Positions 16,844 through 24,980 are shown, numbered from the stretch's first letter. The stretch: DNA of 64,000 nucleotides from Leisingera aquaemixtae (GCF_019801145.1 NZ_JAHVJQ010000001.1:310001-374000); one strand, 5' to 3'. The notes: a model not told the origin generated them from the letters alone. Numbers and translations are program-made.

Positions 16844-17655
16844 GCCTTGCGGTCCGCCGGCCAATCGTGGCCTTCGCTCTGGCCGTCTCGGGCCCAGCGG
16901 TATAGCGCATCATATAGCTTCATGCCTGCCTCAAGCTGCTGGTGATCGTCCTTGAACTGGCGTGACAGCCCCACCGAGAGGGCCAGAAGCCCCGCCGCCT
17001 CGGGCGCCAGGTCGTGCCGGTTGGTGTCGGCGCCTCTCACAACCCGCGCCAAGGTGTCAAGTGCAGCCGTGCGCAGGCCGAACTCCTCCAGCATGGTGTC
17101 AAAGGTGCAAAACTCCCCCCTGTGCGACCAGAACACATCCTCGACATCAAAGGGTGTTGCGCCAAAGCGTTCCGCGGTCCCGGCAACCTCAGAGGGGGAT
17201 ACAAACAGGAACCGTGCCCCGGCATCCGCAAAGCGGCGGATCAGCCAGGGGCAGGCGATCCGGTCGATCTTGGGGCGGTGGCGGGTCACCCACAGGGTGC
17301 TGCCGCCGACAGGGGCGGGCAGGGCGCCGGCCGGAATACGCGGTGCGCCCTTCAGATCACGCCATGCAAACATGCCGCCTTGCAGGTACTCCGCCTCGAT
17401 ACCGTCACTGCGAAGCCAGGCGGTCAAGCCTTGTGACAGCTTCAGGCCTTTCTGGCAGATCACTACACAGTGCCGCCCGTTGAGGCGGCCCTTGAGGCGG
17501 TCGATGTCAGTGTGCGGGTGCCGGAAGGAGCCGGGTATCAGATAGGGGTCTGCTGCAAAGTCTTCGTCCGTGCGGACGTCCGCCAGGACCGGAGCATCCG
17601 GCAGGCCGGTCAGGCGCAGCAATTGGGCAGGGTTGATTTCATTCGGGGCAGCCAT
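16840..17655 (-). CDS. Rhodanese-ChrB fusion protein (chromate resistance)
   Basis: Cytoplasmic protein of about 271 residues with two domains. Residues 1-105 form a rhodanese-like domain (ADVRTDEDFAADPYLIPGS, then the active-site loop HCVVICQKGLKLSQG with the catalytic Cys). From about 120 onward is the ChrB C-terminal domain (TLWVTRHRPKIDRIACPWLIRRF, FDVEDVFWSHRGEFCTFDTML). The chromate link follows from coupling with chrA. Two starts are possible: the ATG at 17655 has AGGAG eight bases upstream and is preferred over 17661. The domain fusion suggests thiol or sulfur chemistry in chromate sensing or reduction, which is inference. Confidence 0.88.
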   Translation of the reverse strand: MAAPNEINPAQLLRLTGLPDAPVLADVRTDEDFAADPYLIPGSFRHPHTDIDRLKGRLNGRHCVVICQKGLKLSQGLTAWLRSDGIEAEYLQGGMFAWRDLKGAPRIPAGALPAPVGGSTLWVTRHRPKIDRIACPWLIRRFADAGARFLFVSPSEVAGTAERFGATPFDVEDVFWSHRGEFCTFDTMLEEFGLRTAALDTLARVVRGADTNRHDLAPEAAGLLALSVGLSRQFKDDHQQLEAGMKLYDALYRWARDGQSEGHDWPADRKA

Positions 17656-17752
17656 GGGCATGTCTCCTCGCGCGCAAGGGTAACATGCGAACCTTGGGCT
17701 GTCGCCTCACGGGGCGTTCGCGGGACTCCCCATAGGTTCATGAGACCGGAGC

Positions 17753-18208
17753 CTACAGGTCCGTGTCAAGCCCGGACTGCTTCCAGTCGAGGATTTCGCC
17801 GGTCATGCAGGCGGCAAGTGCCTCTTGCGGCAGCTGGCCGAGGTTTTCAAAAAGGGTAAAGTAATCAACCTGGCTGATCACCTCAGCAATCTTGCCGCCT
17901 TCGAACCGGACAAAGAAATGATCGCTGAAGCGGAACGGGGTCCGGTCGCGCGGGTTTTCCGTGTCGACGATGATCCGGGCAGCCAGCCAGTCGTCCTGTT
18001 CAACCACCAGGTCCGCCGACGCCTTCAGCGGCCCGAGGAGGCTGCTGATGGTTTGGGCAAACTCCTTGACTTCATCCACGCTGACAGGTTCCCGGGTCAT
18101 TGCTCCGCGGACTGTGGCGTTTTCCGTCAGAAGCTTGTCCGCAAAGCCGAAATTCCTGTTTCCCCAGGTTTCATTGAGCCAGCTGAGCAGCACGTCTGTC
18201 TTCGACAT
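17753..18208 (-). CDS. SnoaL/NTF2-like protein
   Basis: Protein of 151 residues, starting MSKTDVLLSWLNETWGNRN after AAAGG. It shows the usual pattern of the SnoaL-like fold: an N-terminal helix with WLNETW, a central helix (VSVDEVKEFAQTI), then strands (DDWLAARIIVDTENP, RFSDHFFVRFEGGKIAEVISQVDYFTLFENLG). The family includes cyclases, isomerases and many proteins of unknown role, so no substrate is proposed. The longer open frame reaching 18304 is not supported by a ribosome-binding site. Confidence 0.75.
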   Translation of the reverse strand: MSKTDVLLSWLNETWGNRNFGFADKLLTENATVRGAMTREPVSVDEVKEFAQTISSLLGPLKASADLVVEQDDWLAARIIVDTENPRDRTPFRFSDHFFVRFEGGKIAEVISQVDYFTLFENLGQLPQEALAACMTGEILDWKQSGLDTDL

Positions 18209-18364
18209 CTGCAAACCTTTCCATCCGCGCGTTGAAGGGGTGCAGGAAAGCAGGAACCACCTAAAGCATAGGAATTCAAGCGTAAATGTTTCCGCAAACG
18301 GCAAAACGCGCCACGCCGCGATACGCTTTCAGGTCCACGGCGGTGCATGTTGAACTGCAGGGAG

Positions 18365-18687
18365 CGTATGCGGGAAAGTGCAGGTTTCTGTTGCCAGGTA
18401 CCTGCGAACCCCGCCTTACGCGGCTAGGCGCAAGGGCTTAGATTTCGATTCCTCGAACTGCTTACGCAGCCAGAGCAACCGGAGCACGATTGTCGTTTGC
18501 AATTGTACTGTTTGGGCCGGTACGGTGGCACCCCGCCGAGACAAAGCAAACCCCTTTAGACGTCCGTCGATCCTGTTTCGGCCCCATGATCCCCAAACGA
18601 AGGATATTGGTGGAGCCGCCGGGTACCGCCCCCGGGTCCGATCCGCTTATTACGAGCGCGTTTATGTCCATAGTTCCACAAGGGAAC
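18365..18687 (-). ncRNA. ssrA: Circularly permuted two-piece tmRNA
   Basis: Rescues stalled ribosomes and tags the nascent chain for ClpXP. On the minus strand the acceptor piece comes first and ends ...CGGCTCCACCA, with CCA at 18610-18608. A 22-base spacer follows, and the coding piece begins GGGGCCGAAACAGGATCGAC at 18585. GGGGCCG pairs with CGGCTCC to form the acceptor stem, so the gene order is permuted as in other alphaproteobacteria. The tag frame runs 18500-18462 and reads ANDNRAPVALAA then TAA. The 5' end is inferred from the promoter; the 3' end of the coding piece (about 18365-18375) is approximate. Confidence 0.95.
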
Positions 18688-18693
18688 AGAAGT

Positions 18694-18721
18694 CATATAG
18701 TCGGCTTCTTGGCGGTTGCAA
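18694..18721 (-). promoter_or_regulatory. Promoter of ssrA
   Basis: TTGCAA at 18721-18716 and TATATG at 18699-18694 on the minus strand, 16 bases apart, placing the transcript start near 18687 just before the hairpin GTTCC/GGAAC of the acceptor piece. Confidence 0.75.
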
Positions 18722-18730
18722 AGGGGGCAA

Positions 18731-18753
18731 CCGGAATCCCCTAAGGATTCCGG
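18731..18753 (-). terminator. Hairpin downstream of the GntR gene
   Basis: Nine-pair stem CCGGAATCC/GGATTCCGG with a five-base loop. It has no T-run, but its position between the regulator's stop and the ssrA promoter suits a terminator or transcript-end stabiliser. Confidence 0.5.
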
Positions 18754-18827
18754 CCAGTTTTCAGGGGCGCCGAGCGGAACCGGGAGTGGCCAAGCCGGAA
18801 GTGTCCCGGTGCACCGTTGGGAAGTTC

Positions 18828-19556
18828 TTACCGTTTTGCCCTGGCGGCAAAGACATCGGCGGCCAGTTTGCGGGTCTCGCTTTCCAGATCCTGCAGCCCG
18901 CAGACCGCGGCACTGCCGTCTCCGGCCTCGATGGCGTCTGCAATCCGGGTATGGAGGCCGGTGATCGCAGCGCGGTCGCGGGCGCTGAAGGTGATCATGT
19001 TCATCAAGGGCTGCATCGCCTCCACCGCGCCCGCCAGCTGATAGGACAGCACCGGATTGCAAGCCCCGTCCACCAGCGCCCGGTGAAAGGCCACATCAGA
19101 GGCGCAGAAGGCCACGTCGGTCAGCCCCGGCTGCCCCTGGCGGAAGATTTCCGCCCGCATCGTTGCCAGGTGGTCGGCGCTGCGCCGTTGTGCCGACAGC
19201 GGCGCGCAGGCGCGCTCCAGGGCATAGCGCGCCTCGCAGGCGGTATCAAAGCTCACCGCATTCATGCTCAGGAGCAGGGTCGAGGTAGTGACCTGCTGCG
19301 CATAGGCATCCTCGAAGCTCAGCCGGTTCACAAAGGCCCCGCCGGATGCGCCGCGCTGGGTGCGGATCAGCGATTGCGCCGCCAGCCGCTTTAGCGCTTC
19401 GCGCACCGTCGGGCGGGAGACCTGAAAGTGGTCGGACAGCTCGGCCTCTGACGGCAGCCGCTCATCCACAATCAATTCGCCGCAGATGATGGCATCCTTG
19501 ATCGCCTGGGCTATCTGAACCGAAAGATCGGCGGAACTGTTGGGGTCAATCTTCAT
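18828..19556 (-). CDS. dmdR: GntR/FadR-family repressor, DmdR-like
   Basis: Regulator of 242 residues. The N-terminal winged helix (IVDERLPSEAELSDHFQVSRPTVREALKRLAAQSLI) is a GntR domain, and residues 95-235 form an all-helical FCD effector domain (ARYALERACAPL, FHRALVDGACNPVLSYQL). The start at MKIDPNSS has AGGAG seven bases upstream and is preferred to an ATG 45 bases earlier. It diverges from dmdA; the same arrangement is known in Ruegeria pomeroyi, where the GntR product represses dmdA-acuI and acrylate or DMSP relieves it. The intergenic direct repeats at 19612-19640 are its probable operators and would also give autoregulation. Confidence 0.82.
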   Translation of the reverse strand: MKIDPNSSADLSVQIAQAIKDAIICGELIVDERLPSEAELSDHFQVSRPTVREALKRLAAQSLIRTQRGASGGAFVNRLSFEDAYAQQVTTSTLLLSMNAVSFDTACEARYALERACAPLSAQRRSADHLATMRAEIFRQGQPGLTDVAFCASDVAFHRALVDGACNPVLSYQLAGAVEAMQPLMNMITFSARDRAAITGLHTRIADAIEAGDGSAAVCGLQDLESETRKLAADVFAARAKR

Positions 19557-19611
19557 GCCCGCACTCCTGGCAGCTCTCCGCACCGGGAGCGGCCCCGGCA
19601 AGAAATCATTT

Positions 19612-19640
19612 GTCTGACATTTAAAAGTCTGACATTTAAA
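19612..19640. promoter_or_regulatory. Tandem operator repeats between dmdR and dmdA
   Basis: GTCTGACATTTAAA occurs twice, perfectly, with a one-base spacer (15-base period). Each copy contains GTC-T-GAC, the small palindrome bound by FCD-type GntR proteins. The pair lies 56 bases upstream of dmdR and 120 bases upstream of dmdA. Confidence 0.7.
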
Positions 19641-19759
19641 TATCTATGGCTTGAGTCGGGGAAGGGCAATGCCTGGAACCTCCGTACTCAGGCTTTTGCG
19701 GCATTGGATCTGTGCCGTCGGCAGCCAATTACCTGAAACGCTCAAATGGAGAGTTGAGC

Positions 19760-20854
19760 ATGGCAAGCATCTTTCCTTCCCGCCGCATCCGGCGCACGCC
19801 CTTTTCCCCCGGTGTCGAGGCCGCAGGCGTCAAGGGCTATACGGTCTATAACCACATGCTGCTGGCTACCGTGTTTGACAGCCTGGAATACGACTGCGCC
19901 CACCTGAAGGAGCACGTGCAGGTCTGGGACGTGGCCTGCGAGCGCCAGGTCAGCATCAAGGGGCCGGACGCGCTGCGGCTGATGAAGCTGATCAGCCCGC
20001 GCGACATGGACAGGATGGCGGACGACCAGTGCTATTACGTGCCGACGGTGGATCATCAGGGGGGCATGCTGAATGACCCCGTGGCGGTGAAGCTGGCAGC
20101 GGACCACTACTGGCTGTCGCTGGCGGATGGCGACCTGCTGCAGTTTGCGCTGGGCATCGCCATTGCCAAAGGGTTCGACGTGGAGATCACGGAGCCTGAT
20201 GTTTCCCCGCTGGCGGTGCAGGGCCCGAAGGCGGACGAGCTGATGGCCCGCGTCTTTGGCGAAGCGGTGCGCGATATCCGCTTCTTCCGCTACAAGCGCC
20301 TGGCGTTTCAGGGGGTAGAACTGGTTGTGGCGCGCTCCGGCTGGTCCAAGCAGGGCGGGTTCGAGGTCTATGTCGAAGGCGGCGAACTGGGGATGCCCCT
20401 GTGGGACGTACTGTTCGCCGCTGGTGAGGGCCTGAACGTGCGCGCCGGGTGCCCCAACAACATCGAACGGGTCGAAAGCGGGCTTTTGAGCTATGGCAAT
20501 GACATGACCCGCGAAAACACGCCTTATGAATGCGGCCTGGGCAAGTTCTGCAACTCGCCGGAGGACTACATCGGCAAGGCCGCGCTGGCGGAGCAGGCCG
20601 CAAACGGGCCGCAACGCCAGATCCGCCCGCTGGTGATCGGCGGCGACATCCCGCCCTGCCAGGATGCATGGCCGCTTTACGCAGACGGACGCCGGGTGGG
20701 GCAGGTGGGCTCAGCCATCTTCTCGCCCGAGTTCGGGGTGAACGCGGCGATTGGCATGGTCGACCGGTCCCACTGGGATCCGGGCACAGCAATGGAAGTG
20801 GAAACCCCGGCTGGAATGCGCCCTGTAACCGTTCAGGAGCGGTTCTGGCGCTGA
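19760..20854 (+). CDS. dmdA: Dimethylsulfoniopropionate demethylase
   Basis: Transfers a methyl group from DMSP to tetrahydrofolate, giving 3-methylmercaptopropionate, the first step of the demethylation pathway in marine bacteria. It is 364 residues of the GcvT fold. The N-terminus MASIFPSRRIRRTPFS and following GVKGYTVYNHMLL match DmdA as I know it from Ruegeria pomeroyi; later segments such as DQCYYVPTVDHQGGMLNDPV fit the GcvT superfamily. The start at 19760 has GGAGAG upstream and is preferred over an ATG at 19712. It is followed by acuI and flanked by a GntR repressor, the known arrangement. Other GcvT-family methyltransferases are possible but fit the context less well. Confidence 0.9.
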   Translation: MASIFPSRRIRRTPFSPGVEAAGVKGYTVYNHMLLATVFDSLEYDCAHLKEHVQVWDVACERQVSIKGPDALRLMKLISPRDMDRMADDQCYYVPTVDHQGGMLNDPVAVKLAADHYWLSLADGDLLQFALGIAIAKGFDVEITEPDVSPLAVQGPKADELMARVFGEAVRDIRFFRYKRLAFQGVELVVARSGWSKQGGFEVYVEGGELGMPLWDVLFAAGEGLNVRAGCPNNIERVESGLLSYGNDMTRENTPYECGLGKFCNSPEDYIGKAALAEQAANGPQRQIRPLVIGGDIPPCQDAWPLYADGRRVGQVGSAIFSPEFGVNAAIGMVDRSHWDPGTAMEVETPAGMRPVTVQERFWR

Positions 20855-20900
20855 GGAGTGAGCGCCGGGGGCGCTGCCCCCGCCGCGGTAGGCCGCGGCT

Positions 20901-20927
20901 CCCCCGGGATATTATGGGCCAGATGAA
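20901..20927 (+). repeat. Dispersed intergenic motif, copy 2
   Basis: CCCCCGGGATATT, three variable bases, then GGCCAGATGAA. It lies between dmdA and acuI and is preceded by hairpin-forming GGGGGC/GCCCCC-type sequences at 20867-20881. It matches the inverted copy at 55924-55950 in 24 of 27 positions. Confidence 0.7.
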
Positions 20928-20965
20928 CATGGGATCTGGCTTGCGGTACAGGAAAGGATGGCAAG

Positions 20966-21958
20966 ATGTTCAATGCATTGGTGGTGAACAAGGACGAAGA
21001 CAGCGGCAAAACCTCTGCCGCGGTGGAGCAGATCAGCCTGGATCAGTTGCCCGGGGGCGAGGTGACGGTGGCCGTGGAGTATTCCACGGTGAACTACAAG
21101 GACGGGCTGTGCATCGGGCCGGGCGGCGGGCTGGTGCGCAAGTATCCGCATGTGCCGGGGATCGACTTTGCCGGCACCGTCGAGGCGTCGTCGGATGACC
21201 GCTACAAGCCGGGCGACAAGGTGGTTCTGACCGGCTGGCGCGTGGGCGAGGCCCATTGGGGCGGTTACAGCCAGAAGGCTAATGTGCGCGCCGATTGGCT
21301 GGTGCCGCTGCCGGAGGGGCTGAACAGCCGCCAGGCGATGGCGGTGGGCACCGCGGGCTTTACCGCGATGCTGGCGGTGATGGCGCTGGAGGATCACGGG
21401 CTGGAACCCGGACATGGCCCGGTGCTGGTCACCGGCGCCGCGGGCGGTGTCGGCTCTGTCGCCACCGCGATCCTGGCAAACCTCGGGTATGAAGTTGCCG
21501 GGGTGACCGGGCGCCCGGAAACTGCGGAGTATCTGAAATCGCTGGGCGCGACCCAAATCGTGGCCCGCGAGGAGATCAACGAGACCACCAAGCGGCCGCT
21601 CGAAAGCGAGACCTGGGCGGGTTGTGTCGATGCGGTCGGAGGAGCGATGCTGGCGCGGGTTCTGGGGCAGATGAAATACGGTGCCTCGGTTGCCGCGGTC
21701 GGGCTGGCAGGCGGTGCGGATTTGCCCGCCACCGTGATCCCGTTCCTGCTGCGCGGGGTGAACCTGCTGGGTATCGACTCGGTCATGCAGCCCTATGACA
21801 ACCGCGTCCGGGCCTGGCAGCGGATCGCCAGCGACCTGCCGATGGACAAGCTGGAGGCGATGATCCAGCCTGCTGCCCTCAGCGATTTGCCGCAGCTGGG
21901 CGCGGATATCCTCAAGGGCCAGGTCAAGGGCCGGGTGGTGGTGGACGTGAACGCCTAA
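20966..21958 (+). CDS. acuI: Acryloyl-CoA reductase (NADPH) AcuI
   Basis: Medium-chain reductase of the YhdH/AcuI group, 330 residues. It reduces toxic acryloyl-CoA formed during DMSP breakdown to propionyl-CoA. The N-terminal part has YSTVNYKDGLCIGPGGGLVRKYPHVPG, characteristic of the group. The nucleotide-binding region is VLVTGAAGGVGSVATAILANLGYEVAGVTGR, and no zinc ligands are seen. AAAGGA precedes the start at good spacing. The dmdA-acuI order is the one described for Ruegeria pomeroyi, where the two are co-transcribed. Confidence 0.93.
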   Translation: MFNALVVNKDEDSGKTSAAVEQISLDQLPGGEVTVAVEYSTVNYKDGLCIGPGGGLVRKYPHVPGIDFAGTVEASSDDRYKPGDKVVLTGWRVGEAHWGGYSQKANVRADWLVPLPEGLNSRQAMAVGTAGFTAMLAVMALEDHGLEPGHGPVLVTGAAGGVGSVATAILANLGYEVAGVTGRPETAEYLKSLGATQIVAREEINETTKRPLESETWAGCVDAVGGAMLARVLGQMKYGASVAAVGLAGGADLPATVIPFLLRGVNLLGIDSVMQPYDNRVRAWQRIASDLPMDKLEAMIQPAALSDLPQLGADILKGQVKGRVVVDVNA

Positions 21959-21989
21959 ATCATTATAATACCTTGCATCTGTCGGAAGG

Positions 21990-22015
21990 CGCGCGGCGAT
22001 GTCCGCGCGTTTTTT
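21990..22015 (+). terminator. Terminator of dmdA-acuI
   Basis: Seven-pair stem CGCGCGG/CCGCGCG, six-base loop, then TTTTTT. Confidence 0.9.
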
Positions 22016-22150
22016 GTTCAGGGCGCGGCATCGCCGCAGCCCGATGGGTGAGCACTGCCGCGGTTGTGCGGCCCTGATCCGTGCTTCGCCCGGCACGTTC
22101 CCGGCCCCTGTGCCGGAAACGCGCGACATTTGAAGCAAAGGAGGGAGACC

Positions 22151-22570
22151 GTGTTTTCAAAAATCATGGTGCCCGTCGATCTGGCCCACGCCGCCCGCCT
22201 GGACAGGGCGCTGCAAATGGCATCGGATCTCGCGCATCTTTATAAGGCCGAAGTGGTTTTTGTGGGGGTCACAACGTCCCAGCCCAGTTCCATGGCGCAT
22301 AATCCGCAGGAGTACGCGGCAAAGCTGGACAGTTTTGCGGCGGAACAAGCGGGCAAGCGCGGCATAGCGGCATCCGGCTGCGCCGTCGTCAGCCACGATC
22401 CGGCGGTGGACTTGGAAGCCACACTGCTCAAAGCCTGCAGCGACATAGGGGCGGAGCTGATCGTGATGGCCAGCCATGTTCCCAGTGTCAGCGATTACCT
22501 GTTCCATGCCCATGGCGGCCGGGTTGCGGAGAAGGCACCGGTGTCGGTGCTGGTAGTGCGCGAAAGCTGA
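22151..22570 (+). CDS. Universal stress protein (UspA family)
   Basis: Cytoplasmic protein of 139 residues with the Usp fold: first strand FSKIMVPVDLAHAARLDRAL, and the C-terminal strand and loop ELIVMASHVPSVSDYLFHAHGGRVAEKAPVSVLVVRES. The ATP-binding loop is of the G-x2-G-x9-G type only in degenerate form. The start is a GTG preceded by GGAGGGAGA. It lies between acuI and a BCCT carrier; small Usp proteins often accompany transporters and may tune them, but that is inference. A terminator separates it from acuI. Confidence 0.85.
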   Translation: MFSKIMVPVDLAHAARLDRALQMASDLAHLYKAEVVFVGVTTSQPSSMAHNPQEYAAKLDSFAAEQAGKRGIAASGCAVVSHDPAVDLEATLLKACSDIGAELIVMASHVPSVSDYLFHAHGGRVAEKAPVSVLVVRES

Positions 22571-22639
22571 ACTGCCGGAGGCCTCCGGCAGCGTTAACCC
22601 CGGCTAATAGGACCAAAGATTACAGGGAAGGAGGCCAAT

Positions 22640-24280
22640 ATGGCTGACGAATCCACAAATCAGGGTATCCCTGCGCCCGAAGGCGAAGCGGATATCATCG
22701 ATACCGATTACGAGATCGGCCAGGACAACATTGAAACCCAGATCGGCCCGATCGGGGTCGACATCCACAACCCGGTGTTCCCGGTCTCCGGATTCGTGAT
22801 CGTGGCCTTCGTGTTCTACGCTCTGGCGCTGCCTGAGCAGGCGGGAACATTCTTCAACTGGCTGCGCCCGGCGGTGACCAGCAGCTTTGACTGGTTTTTC
22901 TTCGGCGCCGCAGACCTGTTTGTCCTGTTCTGCCTGTTTCTGATTGTCTCCCCTTGGGGCAAGGTGCGCCTGGGCGGCAATGAGGCAACTCCGGATTACA
23001 GCTACATCGGGTGGTTCGCGATGCTGTTCGCGGCGGGTATGGGCATCGGCCTGATGTTCTACGGCGTGAGCGAGCCGATGAGCCACTTCTCCTCGTCCTT
23101 CGGCGGCACCGCCGTGCCAGAGGGCGGCGGCGCCCGCACCGATTGGGCACCGCTGGGCGCGGCCGCGGGCGATCAGGCCGAAGCGGTGCGTCTAGGCATG
23201 GCGGCAACGATCTTCCACTGGGGGCTCCACCCTTGGGCGATCTACGCCATCGTGGCACTGGCGCTGGCCTTGTTCACCTATAACAAGGGGCTGCCCCTCA
23301 CGATCCGCTCCGCCTTCTACCCGATCTTTGGCGAGCGTGTCTGGGGCTGGGTCGGCCATATCATCGACATTTTGGCGGTCTATGCCACGCTGTTTGGCCT
23401 TGCGACTTCGCTGGGCTTTGGCGCCACCCAAGCCAATGCCGGCCTGTATGAGCTGTTCGGCGTGCCGACAGGCGCCACAACCGAGGTTATCCTGATTTCC
23501 GTCATTACCGTTATCGCGCTGATCTCGGTGATGCGCGGCTTGGATGGCGGCGTGAAGGTGCTGTCGGAAATCAATATGGGCCTGGCTTTCCTGCTGCTGA
23601 TCTTCGTGCTGATTGCAGGCCCGACCGCGGTAATCCTGACCGGGTTCGCCTCCAGCCTGATGGCCTACATCGAGTACCTGCCGGCTCTGTCGAACCCGAT
23701 CGGGCGCGAGGATGTGAACTTCAGCCAGGGCTGGACCGCCTTCTACTGGGCGTGGTGGATCAGCTGGTCGCCGTTTGTCGGCATGTTCATCGCCCGCGTC
23801 AGCCGCGGCCGCACCGTGCGGGAGTTTGTGATCTGCGTGCTGCTGATCCCCAGCCTCGTCTGCGTCCTTTGGATGAGCGTCTTTGGCGGCACCGCCATTC
23901 ATCAGGTACTGTCTGACGGCTTCACCGGGGCGCAGGACGCGGCGCTTGAACTCAAGCTGTTCAAGATGCTGGGCGAACTGCCGCTGGCCGGGATCACCTC
24001 CTTCGTCGGGATCGTGCTGGTGGTGGTGTTCTTCGTGACCTCGTCCGACTCCGGCTCGCTGGTGATCGACACCATCACCGCAGGCGGCAAGGTCGACGCG
24101 CCGGTGCCGCAGCGGGTGTTCTGGTGCATCTTCGAGGGCGCCGTTGCCATCGTGCTGCTGCTCGGCGGCGGGCTCGGCGCGCTGCAGGCGATGGTGATCT
24201 CCACCGGCCTGCCGTTCACCGTGGTGCTGCTGCTGATGTGCTGGGCCATCTTCCGCGGCCTGCTGACAGAGGCGCGCTGA
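22640..24280 (+). CDS. BCCT-family transporter, candidate DMSP/betaine carrier
   Basis: Inner-membrane secondary transporter of 546 residues with about 12 membrane segments. Family motifs include GMGIGLMFYGVSEPMSHF, HWGLHPWAIYAIVALALA, and the signature WAWWISWSPFVGMFIARVSRGRTVREF with the tryptophans of the substrate box. FFVTSSDSGSLVIDTITAGG is also conserved. The N-terminal 45 residues are acidic and cytoplasmic. The family carries glycine betaine, choline, carnitine and, in several marine bacteria, DMSP. Its position just after dmdA-acuI-usp makes DMSP the most likely substrate, by inference. Confidence 0.92.
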   Translation: MADESTNQGIPAPEGEADIIDTDYEIGQDNIETQIGPIGVDIHNPVFPVSGFVIVAFVFYALALPEQAGTFFNWLRPAVTSSFDWFFFGAADLFVLFCLFLIVSPWGKVRLGGNEATPDYSYIGWFAMLFAAGMGIGLMFYGVSEPMSHFSSSFGGTAVPEGGGARTDWAPLGAAAGDQAEAVRLGMAATIFHWGLHPWAIYAIVALALALFTYNKGLPLTIRSAFYPIFGERVWGWVGHIIDILAVYATLFGLATSLGFGATQANAGLYELFGVPTGATTEVILISVITVIALISVMRGLDGGVKVLSEINMGLAFLLLIFVLIAGPTAVILTGFASSLMAYIEYLPALSNPIGREDVNFSQGWTAFYWAWWISWSPFVGMFIARVSRGRTVREFVICVLLIPSLVCVLWMSVFGGTAIHQVLSDGFTGAQDAALELKLFKMLGELPLAGITSFVGIVLVVVFFVTSSDSGSLVIDTITAGGKVDAPVPQRVFWCIFEGAVAIVLLLGGGLGALQAMVISTGLPFTVVLLLMCWAIFRGLLTEAR

Positions 24281-24301
24281 AGCATCCGGCCGCCCACGGC
24301 G

Positions 24302-24334
24302 AAACGCCCCGGCACAGATGCCGGGGCGTTTTCA
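24302..24334. terminator. Convergent terminator between the BCCT and VOC genes
   Basis: Thirteen-pair stem AAACGCCCCGGCA/TGCCGGGGCGTTT with loop CAGA, followed by a T. It should work in both directions. Confidence 0.92.
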
Positions 24335-24337
24335 GTG

Positions 24338-24718
24338 TCAGCTATTGTACTTGAAGAACCCGAGAGAGTTGCCATCCGGATCGGTGGCATAGAAGAACCG
24401 CCCGGGCGGGATCTCGATGGTCTCTGAGACCACCTTGCCGCCGGCATCCGTGACCCGCTCCATCACGTCTTCCAGCGCGCCCTCGGCGGTCAGATGCAGG
24501 GTCGGGCCGCGGCCGTCGCCTGCAGGCTTGCCGGGGTAGAGATGCAAGGCAACACCAGTTGCCTGATCGGCGGGCTTGAACATCGCGATCGGGTTCGGGC
24601 CGCTACTGTCAATGCTTAGGTCTGCACCAGTCACTTTGCTGTAAAACGTAACCGCCGCGTCCAAGTCGCTGACGGGCAGTTCGCCCCAGACCAGGAAATC
24701 CTTTGGCGTGAAACCCAT
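24338..24718 (-). CDS. VOC (glyoxalase/bleomycin resistance) family protein
   Basis: Protein of 126 residues made of two betaalphabetabetabeta units, as in the vicinal oxygen chelate family: VWGELPVSDLDAAVTFYSKV in the first half and RFFYATDPDGNSLGFFKYN in the second. The metal-ligand positions are partly visible (Glu near GELPV, His in ALHLY). The start at MGFTPKDF has GGAGGA upstream. The substrate is unknown; members include dioxygenases, glyoxalases and resistance proteins. Confidence 0.85.
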   Translation of the reverse strand: MGFTPKDFLVWGELPVSDLDAAVTFYSKVTGADLSIDSSGPNPIAMFKPADQATGVALHLYPGKPAGDGRGPTLHLTAEGALEDVMERVTDAGGKVVSETIEIPPGRFFYATDPDGNSLGFFKYNS

Positions 24719-24980
24719 GTCTAATCCTCCATGATGTGATGCCGCCAGATTGCCATGCGCTCCTGACACTTTCCGGCATCAGCCGTTCCGCTTGACCGGA
24801 CCGCTTCCGGTACGTTACGACCCTTGCGTCCTGTCAGGGCTTTTTGCGCCTTGCAGGGCTGCCTGCGATCCCTCAATCCTTGTGCGGGAGCGCGGCTCGG
24901 CTGGAAGACCTGCCATGTTCGGGGTGATCCCTGGCATGTGCCGGTCGCCCCCTGAACCGCAGCGATTGAGGAGACACGCG

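Noticed and set aside
15452-16945. Long open frame of 497 codons opposite chrA
   Set aside because: chrA has clear family motifs on the other strand; the opposite frame gives Gln/Arg-rich sequence without any recognisable feature.
18462-18671. Small open frame on the minus strand ending in ANDNRAPVALAA
   Set aside because: This is the tmRNA tag frame read backwards into the RNA gene, not a separate protein gene.
18378-19394. Open frame of 338 codons on the plus strand
   Set aside because: It runs through the tmRNA gene and antisense to the GntR gene; no support as a protein.
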